Both the position numbers and the translations under genes were made by a program. Under the pieces are notes generated by a model. That model ran no database searches. It saw only the letters and a list, made by a program, of their open reading frames with translations, and had not been told where the DNA came from. Positions 8,827 through 17,327 of a DNA stretch of 43,950 bases are shown one piece after another. This DNA is from a virus. The stretch covers positions 1 to 43,950 of IMG/VR virus record IMGVR_UViG_3300021185_000148, one strand, 5' to 3'. How positions within the stretch are numbered: the stretch's first letter is position 1; each line of letters begins with the position of its first letter.

Positions 8827-10420
8827 AAAAGGTTATAACGGCAACGTAAACCTCAAGCGTAAAGGTACACCTATAGAATTTAGTCCTGATATGATTCAGG
8901 AATACTTGAAATGTGCTGGAGACCCCACATACTTTTCTGAGAAATATATTCAAATTGTGCATGTAGATCATGGTCTGATACAGATCAAGTTATACGATTA
9001 TCAACGTGAGATCATCGAAGCTATTACAAACAACAGACGTGTAACTGTGAATACGTCTCGGCAGGCTGGTAAAACAACTACCGCTGTCGCTGTTATTTTG
9101 CATTATGTATTATTCAACGATCATAAGACCGTGGCACTTCTTGCTAACAAGGGTGATGCCGCACGTGAAATCTTAGATCGAATCAAGATAGCATACGAAG
9201 CACTCCCTAAGTGGCTACAGCAAGGTGTCATAGAATGGAACAAAGGTTCTGTTGAGTTTGAGAACGGCTGTAAGATCATTGCGGGTGCTACATCGTCAAG
9301 TGCTATTCGTGGTAAATCTATATCATTCCTCTATATCGATGAGACAGCATTCGTAGAGAACTGGGACGAGTTTTTCGCTTCTGTGTTTCCTACAATCTCA
9401 TCGGGTAAGACAACTAAAATTCTATTCACTTCTACACCGAATGGACTCAATCACTTCTATAAGACATGTGAGGGAGCCAAGGATGGCAGAAACGGATATA
9501 TCTTTATCGAAGTGCCTTGGTATGAAGTACCAGAGCGTGATGAGAAATGGAAAGAAGAAACACTGCAAGCAATGGATCATGACTATCAAAAGTTTGCACA
9601 AGAATTCGAATGCCAATTCTTAGGCTCATCTGGCACACTTATCGAAGGTTCTAAACTGAAGACACTAGTGATAAAAGAACCAGTGGCTGAGAAGCAGAAC
9701 TTGAGAATATTCGACTATCCAGACAAGTCAAAAACATACATAGTAGTAGTAGATGTATCAAGAGGTAAAGGATTAGACTATTCAGCATTTCAAGTGATAG
9801 ATGTATCACAGATGCCGTACAAACAAGTAGCGGCATACAGAGACAACATGATCACTCCGATCGATTACGCAGAGATTCTACACTCTGTTATAAAGATGTA
9901 CAATGAGGCGTACACATTGATCGAAGTAAATGACATTGGTGAACAAGTGTCAGAAATTCTGCACTATGACTATGAAGTAGAAACTCTACTATTTACAGAA
10001 TCGGCAGGTCGTTCGGGTAAAAGAATATCTGCTGGATTTGGAAAAAATGTAGACAAGGGCATACGAACCACTAAATCAGTCAAGGCTGTTGGATGCAACA
10101 TGCTAAAACTGATGACAGAACAAGACCAACTAATTATAAACGATTTTTTTACTATAAATGAACTATCAACATTCTCTAGAAAGGGTAACTCATATGAAGC
10201 AGAAAGTGGTGCCCATGACGATACAGTCATGTGTCTCGTTCTGTTTGCATGGCTGACTGATCAGACCTTCTTTAGAGAGATAACAGATATCAATACAATG
10301 ATGAAACTAAAGCAAAGAAACGAAGAAGATTTGATGGAAAGTCTACTTCCCATTGGCTTCAACTCTAATGATGACTTTGTGGAAGAGGTAGAGACTCCTG
10401 CTGGTTGGTTCAACTACTAA
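8810..10420 (+). CDS. 17: gp17-like terminase large subunit
   Basis: 536 residues. The ATPase domain has a Walker A-type loop SRQAGKTT (Lys88) and Walker B FLYIDE (Asp177, Glu178), followed by the coupling motif TSTPNG. The C-terminal RNase H-like nuclease domain starts at VVVDVSRGKGLDYSAF (Asp315) and ends with SGAHDDTVMCL, carrying metal-binding acids. This is the packaging motor and headful nuclease docked on portal gp20. The start overlaps gp16 by 17 nt; GTG at 8819 is an alternative. Confidence 0.96.
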   Translation: MNLVNEKGYNGNVNLKRKGTPIEFSPDMIQEYLKCAGDPTYFSEKYIQIVHVDHGLIQIKLYDYQREIIEAITNNRRVTVNTSRQAGKTTTAVAVILHYVLFNDHKTVALLANKGDAAREILDRIKIAYEALPKWLQQGVIEWNKGSVEFENGCKIIAGATSSSAIRGKSISFLYIDETAFVENWDEFFASVFPTISSGKTTKILFTSTPNGLNHFYKTCEGAKDGRNGYIFIEVPWYEVPERDEKWKEETLQAMDHDYQKFAQEFECQFLGSSGTLIEGSKLKTLVIKEPVAEKQNLRIFDYPDKSKTYIVVVDVSRGKGLDYSAFQVIDVSQMPYKQVAAYRDNMITPIDYAEILHSVIKMYNEAYTLIEVNDIGEQVSEILHYDYEVETLLFTESAGRSGKRISAGFGKNVDKGIRTTKSVKAVGCNMLKLMTEQDQLIINDFFTINELSTFSRKGNSYEAESGAHDDTVMCLVLFAWLTDQTFFREITDINTMMKLKQRNEEDLMESLLPIGFNSNDDFVEEVETPAGWFNY

Positions 10421-10431
10421 GAAGTGGTTTT

Positions 10432-10439
10432 TATAAATA
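10432..10439 (+). promoter_or_regulatory. Late promoter TATAAATA before gp18
   Basis: Perfect T4 late core, 51 nt before the gp18 start. A second imperfect box, TATAAATC at 10461-10468, lies 22 nt before the start, so there may be a tandem pair. Confidence 0.8.
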
Positions 10440-10490
10440 TAACGACAAAGATTTGAAATCTATAAATCATAATAGACAAGGAGAAATGAG

Positions 10491-12416
10491 ATGGCTTTTC
10501 AAGTAAGTCCAGGAGTTAATGTTTCTGAGATCGATGCAACATCCGTCGTTCCGGCAACATCTACGACAGAAGGTGCTATTGCTGGCGTCTTTCGTTGGGG
10601 ACCAGTAAATCAGCGCATTCTTGTTAGTTCAGAAGTAGAACTTGCAAAGCGTTTTGGTAAACCCCTAAACAGCAAAACTTCAGTAATCTCTGCCGCTGGT
10701 ACCGCAGAGACTGCAACGTTTGATGCGCTAGTACTACCTACTTCAGGTGGGGATGCTACAGACACGTGGACACTTACAGTTGGTAGCGAAAGTTACGCTA
10801 CAGCCGCAGGTGATTATACCACAAAAGGTGACTTAGCAACTGCAATTCAAAGTGCGTTGACAGCCGCTGGAGTATCACTATTTACTGTTGCAGAGAGTGG
10901 TGGCGAGATTGTCCTAACATGGGCAACTTCTGGTAACCAAGTAATCGGAACATATGGCATCGCTTATACAGGCGGTGGCTCAGGAAATACTGATGATGCA
11001 GACCCTACTATTGTAGAGGGTACTGCCGATACAGTAACAAACACACAATGGTCAAACGTAGAGACTTATTACTCTGCGGCTGACTTCTTAGCATACGGTA
11101 ATGCACTGTACGTTGTTCGTGTATCTGATGGTACAAAAGCAGTTAGTACAACAAATACTGATCTGAGAGCAAAATACCCAGGAGCTATGGGCAACACTAT
11201 ATCTGTCAAGATGGTAGATGCTACAGGATATGTGGCAAATGATCTAGGATTTGATTATGCGCCTGGCGCAAATAACTTCCACATTGAAGTATATGTTGGA
11301 GGGCAAGCAGTAGAAAGATACGAAGACGTTTCTTTAGTACAAGGATCAACTGGTTCACAAGGTGGTAACAACTACATCGTAGATGTTCTTGAGAATCAAT
11401 CATCTTGGATTGAAGCAACTGGCGTAACTAATATTGCGACAGATGTTACTGGAACTGCTTTCTCAAGCGGCACTGATGGTGCAGATGAGGGATCAATTGG
11501 AACTGGCATTCTTCAGACAGGCTATGACTTGTTTGAAAACGCTGAAGAAGTTGATATCTCCCTTATTCTACAAGGTAAAGCAAGAGGCGTAGTAGGAACT
11601 GGTTACACTACACTAGGTAATTACATTACTGATATCGCTACTGCAAGAAAAGATTGTGTTGCATTTGTATCACCAGCTAAAGAGTTGGTTGTAGGAATCA
11701 CTAATACACAAACTATTTTAGATAACTTGACTGGCTCTGCCGCAACTTCTGTTGCAACAAGCGGAACTCGTTCAACTTATGCAGTTGTTGATACTGGTTA
11801 TAAGTATCGCTACGATAAGCACAACGATGCATACGTCTACACTCCATTGAATGCTGATGTTGCGGGTCTTTGTGTGCGTACTGATAATGATCGTGACCCA
11901 TGGTTCTCACCAGCAGGTCTATCAAGAGGCATTATCAAGAACATCGTAAAGCTTGCTTACAACCCATCTAAGGCTCATCGTGACACACTATACAAGAAGA
12001 ACATCAACCCAGTGATTACACAATCTGGTCAAGGTACTCTTCTGTTCGGTGACAAGACCTTTGCTAACGCTACAAGTGCATTTGATAGAATCAATGTTCG
12101 TAGACTGTTTATCGTACTAGAGAAGACTATCTCTGTTGCGGCTAAGCAGATGCTATTTGAATTCAACGATGAGTTCACTAGAGCGCAGTTTAGAAACCTG
12201 ATCGAACCGTTCTTGCGTGACGTACAGGGCCGTAGAGGTATATACGACTTCAAAGTTGTTGCAGACGATACTAACAACACAGCGGAAGTAATTGATTCAA
12301 ACAGATTTGTTGGAGATATCTTCATCAAGCCTGCTCGTTCAATCAACTTCATCCAACTGAACTTTGTTGCAGTTAGAACCGGTGTTGAGTTTGCAGAACT
12401 CGTTGGTCAGCAATAA
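10491..12416 (+). CDS. 18: gp18-like contractile tail sheath protein
   Basis: 641 residues, preceded by an AAGGAG site. The N-terminus FQVSPGVNVSEIDATSVVPA and GVFRWGPVNQRILVSSEVEL, and the C-terminal region with DPWFSPAG, FDRINVRRLFIVLEKTI and AVRTGVEFAELVGQQ, are the hallmark segments of myovirus tail sheath proteins (T4 gp18, 659 residues). A Thr/Gly-rich insertion at residues about 65-180 is a variable surface domain. Sheath subunits contract to drive the tube into the host. It has its own late promoter and is followed by the tube gene. Confidence 0.96.
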   Translation: MAFQVSPGVNVSEIDATSVVPATSTTEGAIAGVFRWGPVNQRILVSSEVELAKRFGKPLNSKTSVISAAGTAETATFDALVLPTSGGDATDTWTLTVGSESYATAAGDYTTKGDLATAIQSALTAAGVSLFTVAESGGEIVLTWATSGNQVIGTYGIAYTGGGSGNTDDADPTIVEGTADTVTNTQWSNVETYYSAADFLAYGNALYVVRVSDGTKAVSTTNTDLRAKYPGAMGNTISVKMVDATGYVANDLGFDYAPGANNFHIEVYVGGQAVERYEDVSLVQGSTGSQGGNNYIVDVLENQSSWIEATGVTNIATDVTGTAFSSGTDGADEGSIGTGILQTGYDLFENAEEVDISLILQGKARGVVGTGYTTLGNYITDIATARKDCVAFVSPAKELVVGITNTQTILDNLTGSAATSVATSGTRSTYAVVDTGYKYRYDKHNDAYVYTPLNADVAGLCVRTDNDRDPWFSPAGLSRGIIKNIVKLAYNPSKAHRDTLYKKNINPVITQSGQGTLLFGDKTFANATSAFDRINVRRLFIVLEKTISVAAKQMLFEFNDEFTRAQFRNLIEPFLRDVQGRRGIYDFKVVADDTNNTAEVIDSNRFVGDIFIKPARSINFIQLNFVAVRTGVEFAELVGQQ

Positions 12417-12422
12417 TAAATA
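12415..12422 (+). promoter_or_regulatory. Possible degenerate late promoter before gp19
   Basis: AATAAATA overlaps the gp18 stop codon and ends 21 nt before the gp19 start. It differs from TATAAATA at one position, and the spacing is shorter than at the strong late promoters, so it is only a candidate. Confidence 0.35.
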
Positions 12423-12443
12423 AAAGAAAAGGAGTAAAAGCAC

Positions 12444-12998
12444 ATGGCTTTCAATATCAATGAAATCAAGAGCCAACTGACTTTTGGTGGTGCTAAAGCG
12501 TCTCTTTTCCAAGTGCAGATCACGAACCCTGTAAACGGAATAGCAGACCTAAAAGTACCATTCATGGTTCAAGCGGCAGCAATCCCAGAGGCGACTCTGG
12601 GTATGATCGAAGTCCCGTACTTTGGTCGTAAAGTAAAAATCGCAGGTGACAGAACTTTTGCAGAGTGGACAGTAACAATCATCAATGATGAAGACTTTCT
12701 TGTTCGCAACGCAATGGAAAACTGGATGGCATCGATCAATTCACACCAAGGTAACGTCCGTCAGTTAGAGAATTCTAGCCCTAATCAATATAAAGCGCAG
12801 GGTCAGATCACACAATTCTCTAAAGCTGGTGTACCTCTAAGAGAGTACACTTTCAACGGATTGTTCCCAACTAGTGTTGCAGCCATTACGATGGACTGGA
12901 ATACTACGGATGACATTGAGCGATTTGATGTGACCTTTCAATACGATTTCTGGGAAGTTAGCGGCGGCATTACAGGTGACGCTGGTACAACTGTCTAA
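12444..12998 (+). CDS. 19: gp19-like tail tube protein
   Basis: 184 residues with an AAGGAG site. It has the tube-fold pattern of T4 gp19: an N-terminal helix (FNINEIKSQLTFGGAKASLFQVQI), a VPYFGRKVKIAGDRTFAEWTVTI strand pair, and the C-terminal GLFPTSVAAITMDWNTTDDIERFDVTFQYDFWEV. The length is close to the T4 protein (163) with a small N-terminal and loop expansion. It polymerises into the inner tail tube. A stem-loop follows the gene. Confidence 0.93.
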   Translation: MAFNINEIKSQLTFGGAKASLFQVQITNPVNGIADLKVPFMVQAAAIPEATLGMIEVPYFGRKVKIAGDRTFAEWTVTIINDEDFLVRNAMENWMASINSHQGNVRQLENSSPNQYKAQGQITQFSKAGVPLREYTFNGLFPTSVAAITMDWNTTDDIERFDVTFQYDFWEVSGGITGDAGTTV

Positions 12999-13017
12999 TT
13001 TTTTCAGACTAAGTAAG

Positions 13018-13043
13018 AGAGGGTGGCATTTTTGTCACCCTCT
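13018..13043 (+). other. Stem-loop between gp19 and gp20
   Basis: AGAGGGTG (13018-13025) pairs perfectly with CACCCTCT (13036-13043) over a 10-nt loop. No U-tract follows, so it looks less like an intrinsic terminator than an mRNA stabilising or processing element at the end of the abundant tube transcript. Confidence 0.6.
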
Positions 13044-13060
13044 AATATAGAGGATATAAT

Positions 13061-14596
13061 ATGGAACTATTCGGATTTGAAATAAAGCGAAGAAAAGAAG
13101 AGAATAAAAACGTACAATCGTTTACTGAGCCAGCTAATGATGATGGCGCAGTCAATGTGTCAGCCGCTGGTGGTGCTGTCAGTAGTTTTATCGATCTCGA
13201 AGGTACTGCTAAGTCCGAAGCTGAGTTAGTGCAAAAGTATCGTGGTATGATTGCACAGCCAGAAGTTCAACAGGCTGTTGATGATATCGTAAATGAAGTG
13301 GTAAACATATCGTCAACCGACAAGCCTATTGAGTGCGTCACAGATGATCTAGACTTACCAGACAACATCAAAAAGAGAATACGAGAAGAGTTTGATATAG
13401 TACTCAAACTTCTCGACTTTTCTAACCAAGGCTATGACACAGTACAAAAATGGTATGTCGATGGTCGTGTAAACTATCACGTGATGATAGATGATAGCGC
13501 ACCTAAGAAGGGCATTCAAGAACTCAGGTTTGTTGATCCACGCAAGTTACGTAAAGTACGTGAATATGCAAAAGACAAAGCTGGTACAAATGGTAATAAC
13601 GGCTTTACTAAGAGAGTAAAGAACGAATACTTTATATACAACGACAAGGGTTTTCATAAGAACTCTGGTCAGATTAGTCAAGGGTTTGATCTAAACAACG
13701 CTAATCAAACTGGGCTACGCATTGCTAAAGATAGCATTGTGAACTGTAATTCTGGTGTATTGAATGAGAACAATACGCTAGTGTTGTCACATCTACACAA
13801 AGCAATGAAGCCACTGAATCAGTTACGCATGATGGAAGATGCTGTTGTTATCTATCGTATTTCACGTGCGCCTGAAAGAAGAATTTTTTATATTGATGTA
13901 GGTAACTTGCCGAAGATGAAAGCAGAGCAATACCTACGTGACATGATGACTAAGCATAAGAATCGTCTTACATATGACATGACTACTGGTGATGTTAGAG
14001 ACGATAGACGCCACATGTCAATGACAGATGACTTCTGGTTACCTAGACGTGAAGGTGGCAGAGGGACAGAGATTACTACTCTACCAGGTGGACAAAACCT
14101 GGGTGAGATGGAAGATGTACTATACTTTCAGAAGAGATTATATAAGGCATTGAACGTGCCTATCTCTCGTTTAGAAAGTGATACAGGATTTTCACTTGGT
14201 CGTGCTTCAGAAATTAGCCGTGATGAGATCAAGTTTGGTAAGTTTATTCGTAGACTGAGAGCCCGTTTCTCTATCTTATTCGATAAGATACTTGAGAAGC
14301 AACTCATTCTAAAAGGTGTTATTGCACCAGAAGAGTGGGCATCTATTCAGGCTGCGATTAGATATGATTATATGGTTGATAACCATTTTGAAGAATTGAA
14401 AGAGTCTGAGATGTTACAGAACAGACTACAAATTCTACGTGATATTGATGAGTATAAGGGTGAATACTTCTCTAAAAACTGGATTCGTAAGAAAGTTCTC
14501 TTTATGAATGAGGATGAAATCGAAGACATTGACAAGCAAATAGATGATGAGAAGCAGAATGAACCAGATGACGAAGGTGATTCTGATCAATTCTAA
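13061..14596 (+). CDS. 20: gp20-like portal protein
   Basis: 511 residues (T4 gp20 has 524). Diagnostic segments include LVQKYRGMIAQPEVQQAVDD, FVDPRKLRKVRE, the long helix EDAVVIYRISRAPERRIFYID, KHKNRLTYDMTTGDVRDDRRHMSMTDDFWLPRREG, and SRLESDTGFSLGRASEISRDE. The C-terminal 25 residues are strongly acidic. The dodecameric portal nucleates the prohead and is the docking site for gp17 and the neck. The gene is preceded by an AGAGGA site. Confidence 0.96.
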   Translation: MELFGFEIKRRKEENKNVQSFTEPANDDGAVNVSAAGGAVSSFIDLEGTAKSEAELVQKYRGMIAQPEVQQAVDDIVNEVVNISSTDKPIECVTDDLDLPDNIKKRIREEFDIVLKLLDFSNQGYDTVQKWYVDGRVNYHVMIDDSAPKKGIQELRFVDPRKLRKVREYAKDKAGTNGNNGFTKRVKNEYFIYNDKGFHKNSGQISQGFDLNNANQTGLRIAKDSIVNCNSGVLNENNTLVLSHLHKAMKPLNQLRMMEDAVVIYRISRAPERRIFYIDVGNLPKMKAEQYLRDMMTKHKNRLTYDMTTGDVRDDRRHMSMTDDFWLPRREGGRGTEITTLPGGQNLGEMEDVLYFQKRLYKALNVPISRLESDTGFSLGRASEISRDEIKFGKFIRRLRARFSILFDKILEKQLILKGVIAPEEWASIQAAIRYDYMVDNHFEELKESEMLQNRLQILRDIDEYKGEYFSKNWIRKKVLFMNEDEIEDIDKQIDDEKQNEPDDEGDSDQF

Positions 14597-14601
14597 ATTT
14601 T

Positions 14602-14609
14602 GATAAATA
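14602..14609 (+). promoter_or_regulatory. Possible degenerate late promoter before the gp67-like gene
   Basis: GATAAATA, one mismatch from the T4 late consensus, ends 27 nt before the start of the small acidic gene. The context (same place as late boxes of gp22 and gp23) supports it, but the first base deviates. Confidence 0.45.
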
Positions 14610-14636
14610 CAGTATATAAGATAAAGGAGAAATATT

Positions 14637-14876
14637 ATGAGTGAGAATGTAAAGGACATGATCAATCATGCATATAACAAAGACGCTTCTGGATTCGAAG
14701 CGGCTTTCAATCAAGTTATGGCTGACAAGATGGAAGTAAGCTTAGGTGCTAAGTTCGATTCGATGTACGGCTCTCCAGCAGAAGAGAGTGTAGAAGCGGA
14801 TCTTGAACCTACGGAAGTAGAAGTAGAAGCTGAAGTCGAAGAGTCAGTAGAAGAAACAACTGAACAGGAACAGTAG
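14637..14876 (+). CDS. 67: gp67-like acidic prohead core protein
   Basis: 79 residues with an AAGGAG site. The first 50 residues are helical; the last 30 are almost entirely Glu, Val, Thr and Asp. This design, size and position directly after gp20 and before the protease match T4 gp67 (80 residues, acidic tail), an essential internal core protein that is degraded by gp21 during maturation. Assignment is by synteny and composition rather than strong sequence identity. Confidence 0.7.
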   Translation: MSENVKDMINHAYNKDASGFEAAFNQVMADKMEVSLGAKFDSMYGSPAEESVEADLEPTEVEVEAEVEESVEETTEQEQ

Positions 14877-14884
14877 GTGCTAAA

Positions 14885-15607
14885 ATGAAATCGTTCAAAG
14901 AAATGATCGGCGAGACAGTAAATCCTCCAAAGGGTGAGGACGAAAAGAATTTCGTTGACAAACATATTGTAGATAAGAAAGATCACCCTGTTGCTAAGGA
15001 CGACCAGTTCGTATCCAAAGCAAAAAAGGCAAAGCGTAAAGCAGATCATGAGGACGATGCGGCAGTTTACGAAGAAGCTAGACAGATCGAATGCGAAGAC
15101 TGTGGCTGTATGTATCCTAAAGAAGAAGAGTGCCCTGATTGTGCTAAAGAGCATAAAGAAGGCTACATGACTTCTTCTTACAAAAAGAAAAAGAAGCCTA
15201 TGTCTGAAGAAGAGATGACTGATGCACAGGCTAAGAAGAAAGAAGAAATCGTCAAGTCTATGAAGAAGAACATCAAAGGCTTCAAAGATCGTTACGGTGA
15301 CAAAGCAGACGAAGTGATGCATGCCACTGCAACTAAAATGGCGATGAAAGAAGAAACAGAAGAGGAGATATCTGAGGCAGTCATTGATGATCTACGTAAG
15401 ATCGTAAAGACAAAAGGCGCCAAAGATGTCAAGTTTAAAGATGGGCAGAAGCTAAAAGTTGACATGACTACTGCAAGTGCAATGGTACAAGTACACGATA
15501 AGCTGAACTCAGGCAATGCCAAGAAGTTTGCAGATGCTATCAACAAGAACGAAAATATGTTCATGAAGATGCTAGACTTTGCATTCAGCGGAGGTAAGAA
15601 AAGATAA
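14885..15607 (+). CDS. Lysine-rich protein with a cysteine cluster at the gp68 position
   Basis: 240 residues. The N-terminal 55 residues are highly charged (MKSFKEMIGE, then KHIVDKKDHPVAKDDQFVSK). Residues about 76-93 hold CxxCGC and CPDC pairs that could bind one zinc ion. Residues 98-170 are Lys/Glu-rich with a motif (KKEEIVKSMKKNIKGFKDRYGDKADEVMHATATKMA) seen in marine phage head-region proteins. The C-terminal 75 residues form a compact domain. In T4 this slot is occupied by gp68, a 141-residue core protein; whether this is an extended gp68 counterpart is inference. The stop overlaps the gp21 start. Confidence 0.55.
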   Translation: MKSFKEMIGETVNPPKGEDEKNFVDKHIVDKKDHPVAKDDQFVSKAKKAKRKADHEDDAAVYEEARQIECEDCGCMYPKEEECPDCAKEHKEGYMTSSYKKKKKPMSEEEMTDAQAKKKEEIVKSMKKNIKGFKDRYGDKADEVMHATATKMAMKEETEEEISEAVIDDLRKIVKTKGAKDVKFKDGQKLKVDMTTASAMVQVHDKLNSGNAKKFADAINKNENMFMKMLDFAFSGGKKR

Positions 15608-16305
15608 TGTCATTACTAATCAAAGAAATCGTTGAAGACGTTCAGTATATCTCAGAAGATGTACTAAACGAAGCTGGTGAAGCAACGGGTAAAAAGAACT
15701 ACTTCATCGAAGGCGTCATCATGCAAGGTGACATCAAAAATAGAAACGGACGTGTATATCCAGCATCTACTCTAATGAAAGAGATGGCTAGATATAACAA
15801 AAACTACGTTGAAGCGAAACGTGCATATGGTGAACTGGGACATCCAGCTGGTCCAACAATCAATTTGGACCGTGTATCACATATGTTTACCGAACTCAAA
15901 GAGGACGGACCGAATGTTATCGGACGTGCTAAAGTGATGGATACACCAATGGGTAAGATCGTAAAGAATCTTATCGATGAAGGTGCTAACTTAGGTATTT
16001 CATCACGTGGTATGGGATCATTGAAAAAGAATGGTCAAGGAATCATGGAAGTGCAAGACGATTTTATGCTTGCTACTGCTGGTGATATCGTTGCAGATCC
16101 ATCTGCTCCTGATGCTTTTGTAAAAGGCGTCATGGAAGGAGTAGAATGGGTTTACGATGTTGCTTCTTCATCTTGGACTGCGGCTCAGGCTTTTGATCAA
16201 ATTGAAGAAGAAATAAAAGAAACCGCAAAATATTCTGTTGAAGAATTAGAAGCTAAAGCTTCGGTTATCTTTGAACGGTTTATAAATTCGCTGACGAAGA
16301 AATGA
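15607..16305 (+). CDS. 21: gp21-like prohead maturation protease
   Basis: 232 residues (T4 gp21 about 212). It belongs to the herpesvirus-assemblin-like serine protease group of T4. Likely catalytic residues are His79 in the GELGHPAG segment, Ser132 or Ser133 in GISSRGMGS, and an acidic residue near Asp164 in VADPSAPDAF. It sits inside the prohead, cleaves scaffold and capsid proteins at L/I-x-E sites, and then itself. Overlap with the upstream gene suggests coupled translation. Confidence 0.94.
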   Translation: MSLLIKEIVEDVQYISEDVLNEAGEATGKKNYFIEGVIMQGDIKNRNGRVYPASTLMKEMARYNKNYVEAKRAYGELGHPAGPTINLDRVSHMFTELKEDGPNVIGRAKVMDTPMGKIVKNLIDEGANLGISSRGMGSLKKNGQGIMEVQDDFMLATAGDIVADPSAPDAFVKGVMEGVEWVYDVASSSWTAAQAFDQIEEEIKETAKYSVEELEAKASVIFERFINSLTKK

Positions 16306-16309
16306 AATT

Positions 16310-16317
16310 TATAAATA
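16310..16317 (+). promoter_or_regulatory. Late promoter TATAAATA before gp22
   Basis: Perfect T4 late core ending 35 nt before the gp22 start. The AAGGAG ribosome-binding site lies in between. Confidence 0.88.
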
Positions 16318-16352
16318 CACAAGACAATAATACTTGTTAAAGGAGAAGTCAA

Positions 16353-17279
16353 ATGAGTGAACTAGAACAAAATCTAGACCTAGAACTTGACGAAGCTAAG
16401 GCGACTGGTGAAGATTCGGAATCTGCGGATGCCGTAACTCCAGCAGGAGGAGCAGTCAAGAAACGTAAGGGCGACTTGAAGAAGTCGGCTGACCCTAAGG
16501 CGGACAACGTTGAGGATTCTGTAAAGACTCCCCAAGGTACTAACGATGCCGGTTTGAAAGAAGCATTTCAAGGTCTTTTCGAAGGCCAAGACCTAAGCGA
16601 AGATTTCAAAACTAAGGTCGAAGCAGTATTTGAAGCGGCTGTACATGAGAATGTACTAGCAGAGAAAGCTTCACTAGAAGAGAAATTTGAAAACGATCTT
16701 CAGGAGCAGGTTGAATCTGCTGTAGAAGACCTAGTAGAAAAAGTTGATTCTTATCTAGACTACGTTATCGAAGGTTGGATGGAAGAAAACAGAGTATCGA
16801 TTGAAAGCAACATCAAAGTTGAAGTTGCAGAGTCGCTACTAGGTGGAATCAAGTCTCTTGTATCAGAGCATAACATGGAAGTTGATCAAGAATCAGTTGA
16901 TCATGTTGCTCAGGCAGAAGAGAAACTTGAAGAGTCAAAGACAAAGTACAACGAAGTTGTAGAAGAGTTGATGACCATCAGAGAGGAAAAGCAGAAGCTT
17001 GAAACTGAAGCTAAATTTAAAGAAGTGACTGAAGGTCTCACAGACACCCAAGTTGAGAAACTTGCTACTCTGTCCGAAGGTATCAGCTTTGAATCAGTTG
17101 AAGAATATGCTTCAAAAGTTGCCGCAATCAAAGACAGCTACTTTGCCGAAACAGTTGCTCCAGTAGAAGATGCTACTGAACTGTTAGAAGAAGCCGCTGA
17201 GGAAGAGGAAGCAACTAAAGTAGTAGTCGATCCACAGATCGCCGCCTACGCCGCAAGCCTTGGTCGTTTAGCAAGCTAA
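16353..17279 (+). CDS. 22: gp22-like prohead scaffold protein
   Basis: 308 residues, almost entirely helical and acidic, with long coiled-coil stretches (EDLVEKVDSYLDYVIEGWMEEN, EKLEESKTKYNEVVEELMTIREE). The segment VDSYLDYVIEGWMEEN is conserved in T4-like gp22 proteins. It forms the core around which gp23 assembles and is degraded by gp21. Residues 1-70 form an additional charged N-terminal extension with low-complexity Lys/Asp and Gly/Thr, not typical of T4 itself (269 residues). Confidence 0.92.
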   Translation: MSELEQNLDLELDEAKATGEDSESADAVTPAGGAVKKRKGDLKKSADPKADNVEDSVKTPQGTNDAGLKEAFQGLFEGQDLSEDFKTKVEAVFEAAVHENVLAEKASLEEKFENDLQEQVESAVEDLVEKVDSYLDYVIEGWMEENRVSIESNIKVEVAESLLGGIKSLVSEHNMEVDQESVDHVAQAEEKLEESKTKYNEVVEELMTIREEKQKLETEAKFKEVTEGLTDTQVEKLATLSEGISFESVEEYASKVAAIKDSYFAETVAPVEDATELLEEAAEEEEATKVVVDPQIAAYAASLGRLAS

Positions 17280-17286
17280 ACAAATT

Positions 17287-17294
17287 TATAAATA
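17287..17294 (+). promoter_or_regulatory. Late promoter TATAAATA before gp23
   Basis: Perfect T4 late core ending 33 nt before the gp23 start, with an AAAAGGAG ribosome-binding site between. This is the expected strong promoter of the major capsid gene. Confidence 0.9.
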
Positions 17295-17327
17295 ACATTA
17301 GATAAATCTCAAAAAGGAGAATTTCAA

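Noticed and set aside
14711-15322. Long antisense open frame (203 codons) opposite the gp67/gp68-position genes
   Set aside because: It mirrors the Lys/Glu-rich codons of the + strand genes, has a Phe/Leu/Cys-rich composition typical of an antisense shadow, and no ribosome-binding site or promoter.
16281-16288. TATAAATT near the end of gp21
   Set aside because: One mismatch and followed by a perfect late box 22 bp downstream, which explains gp22 transcription.
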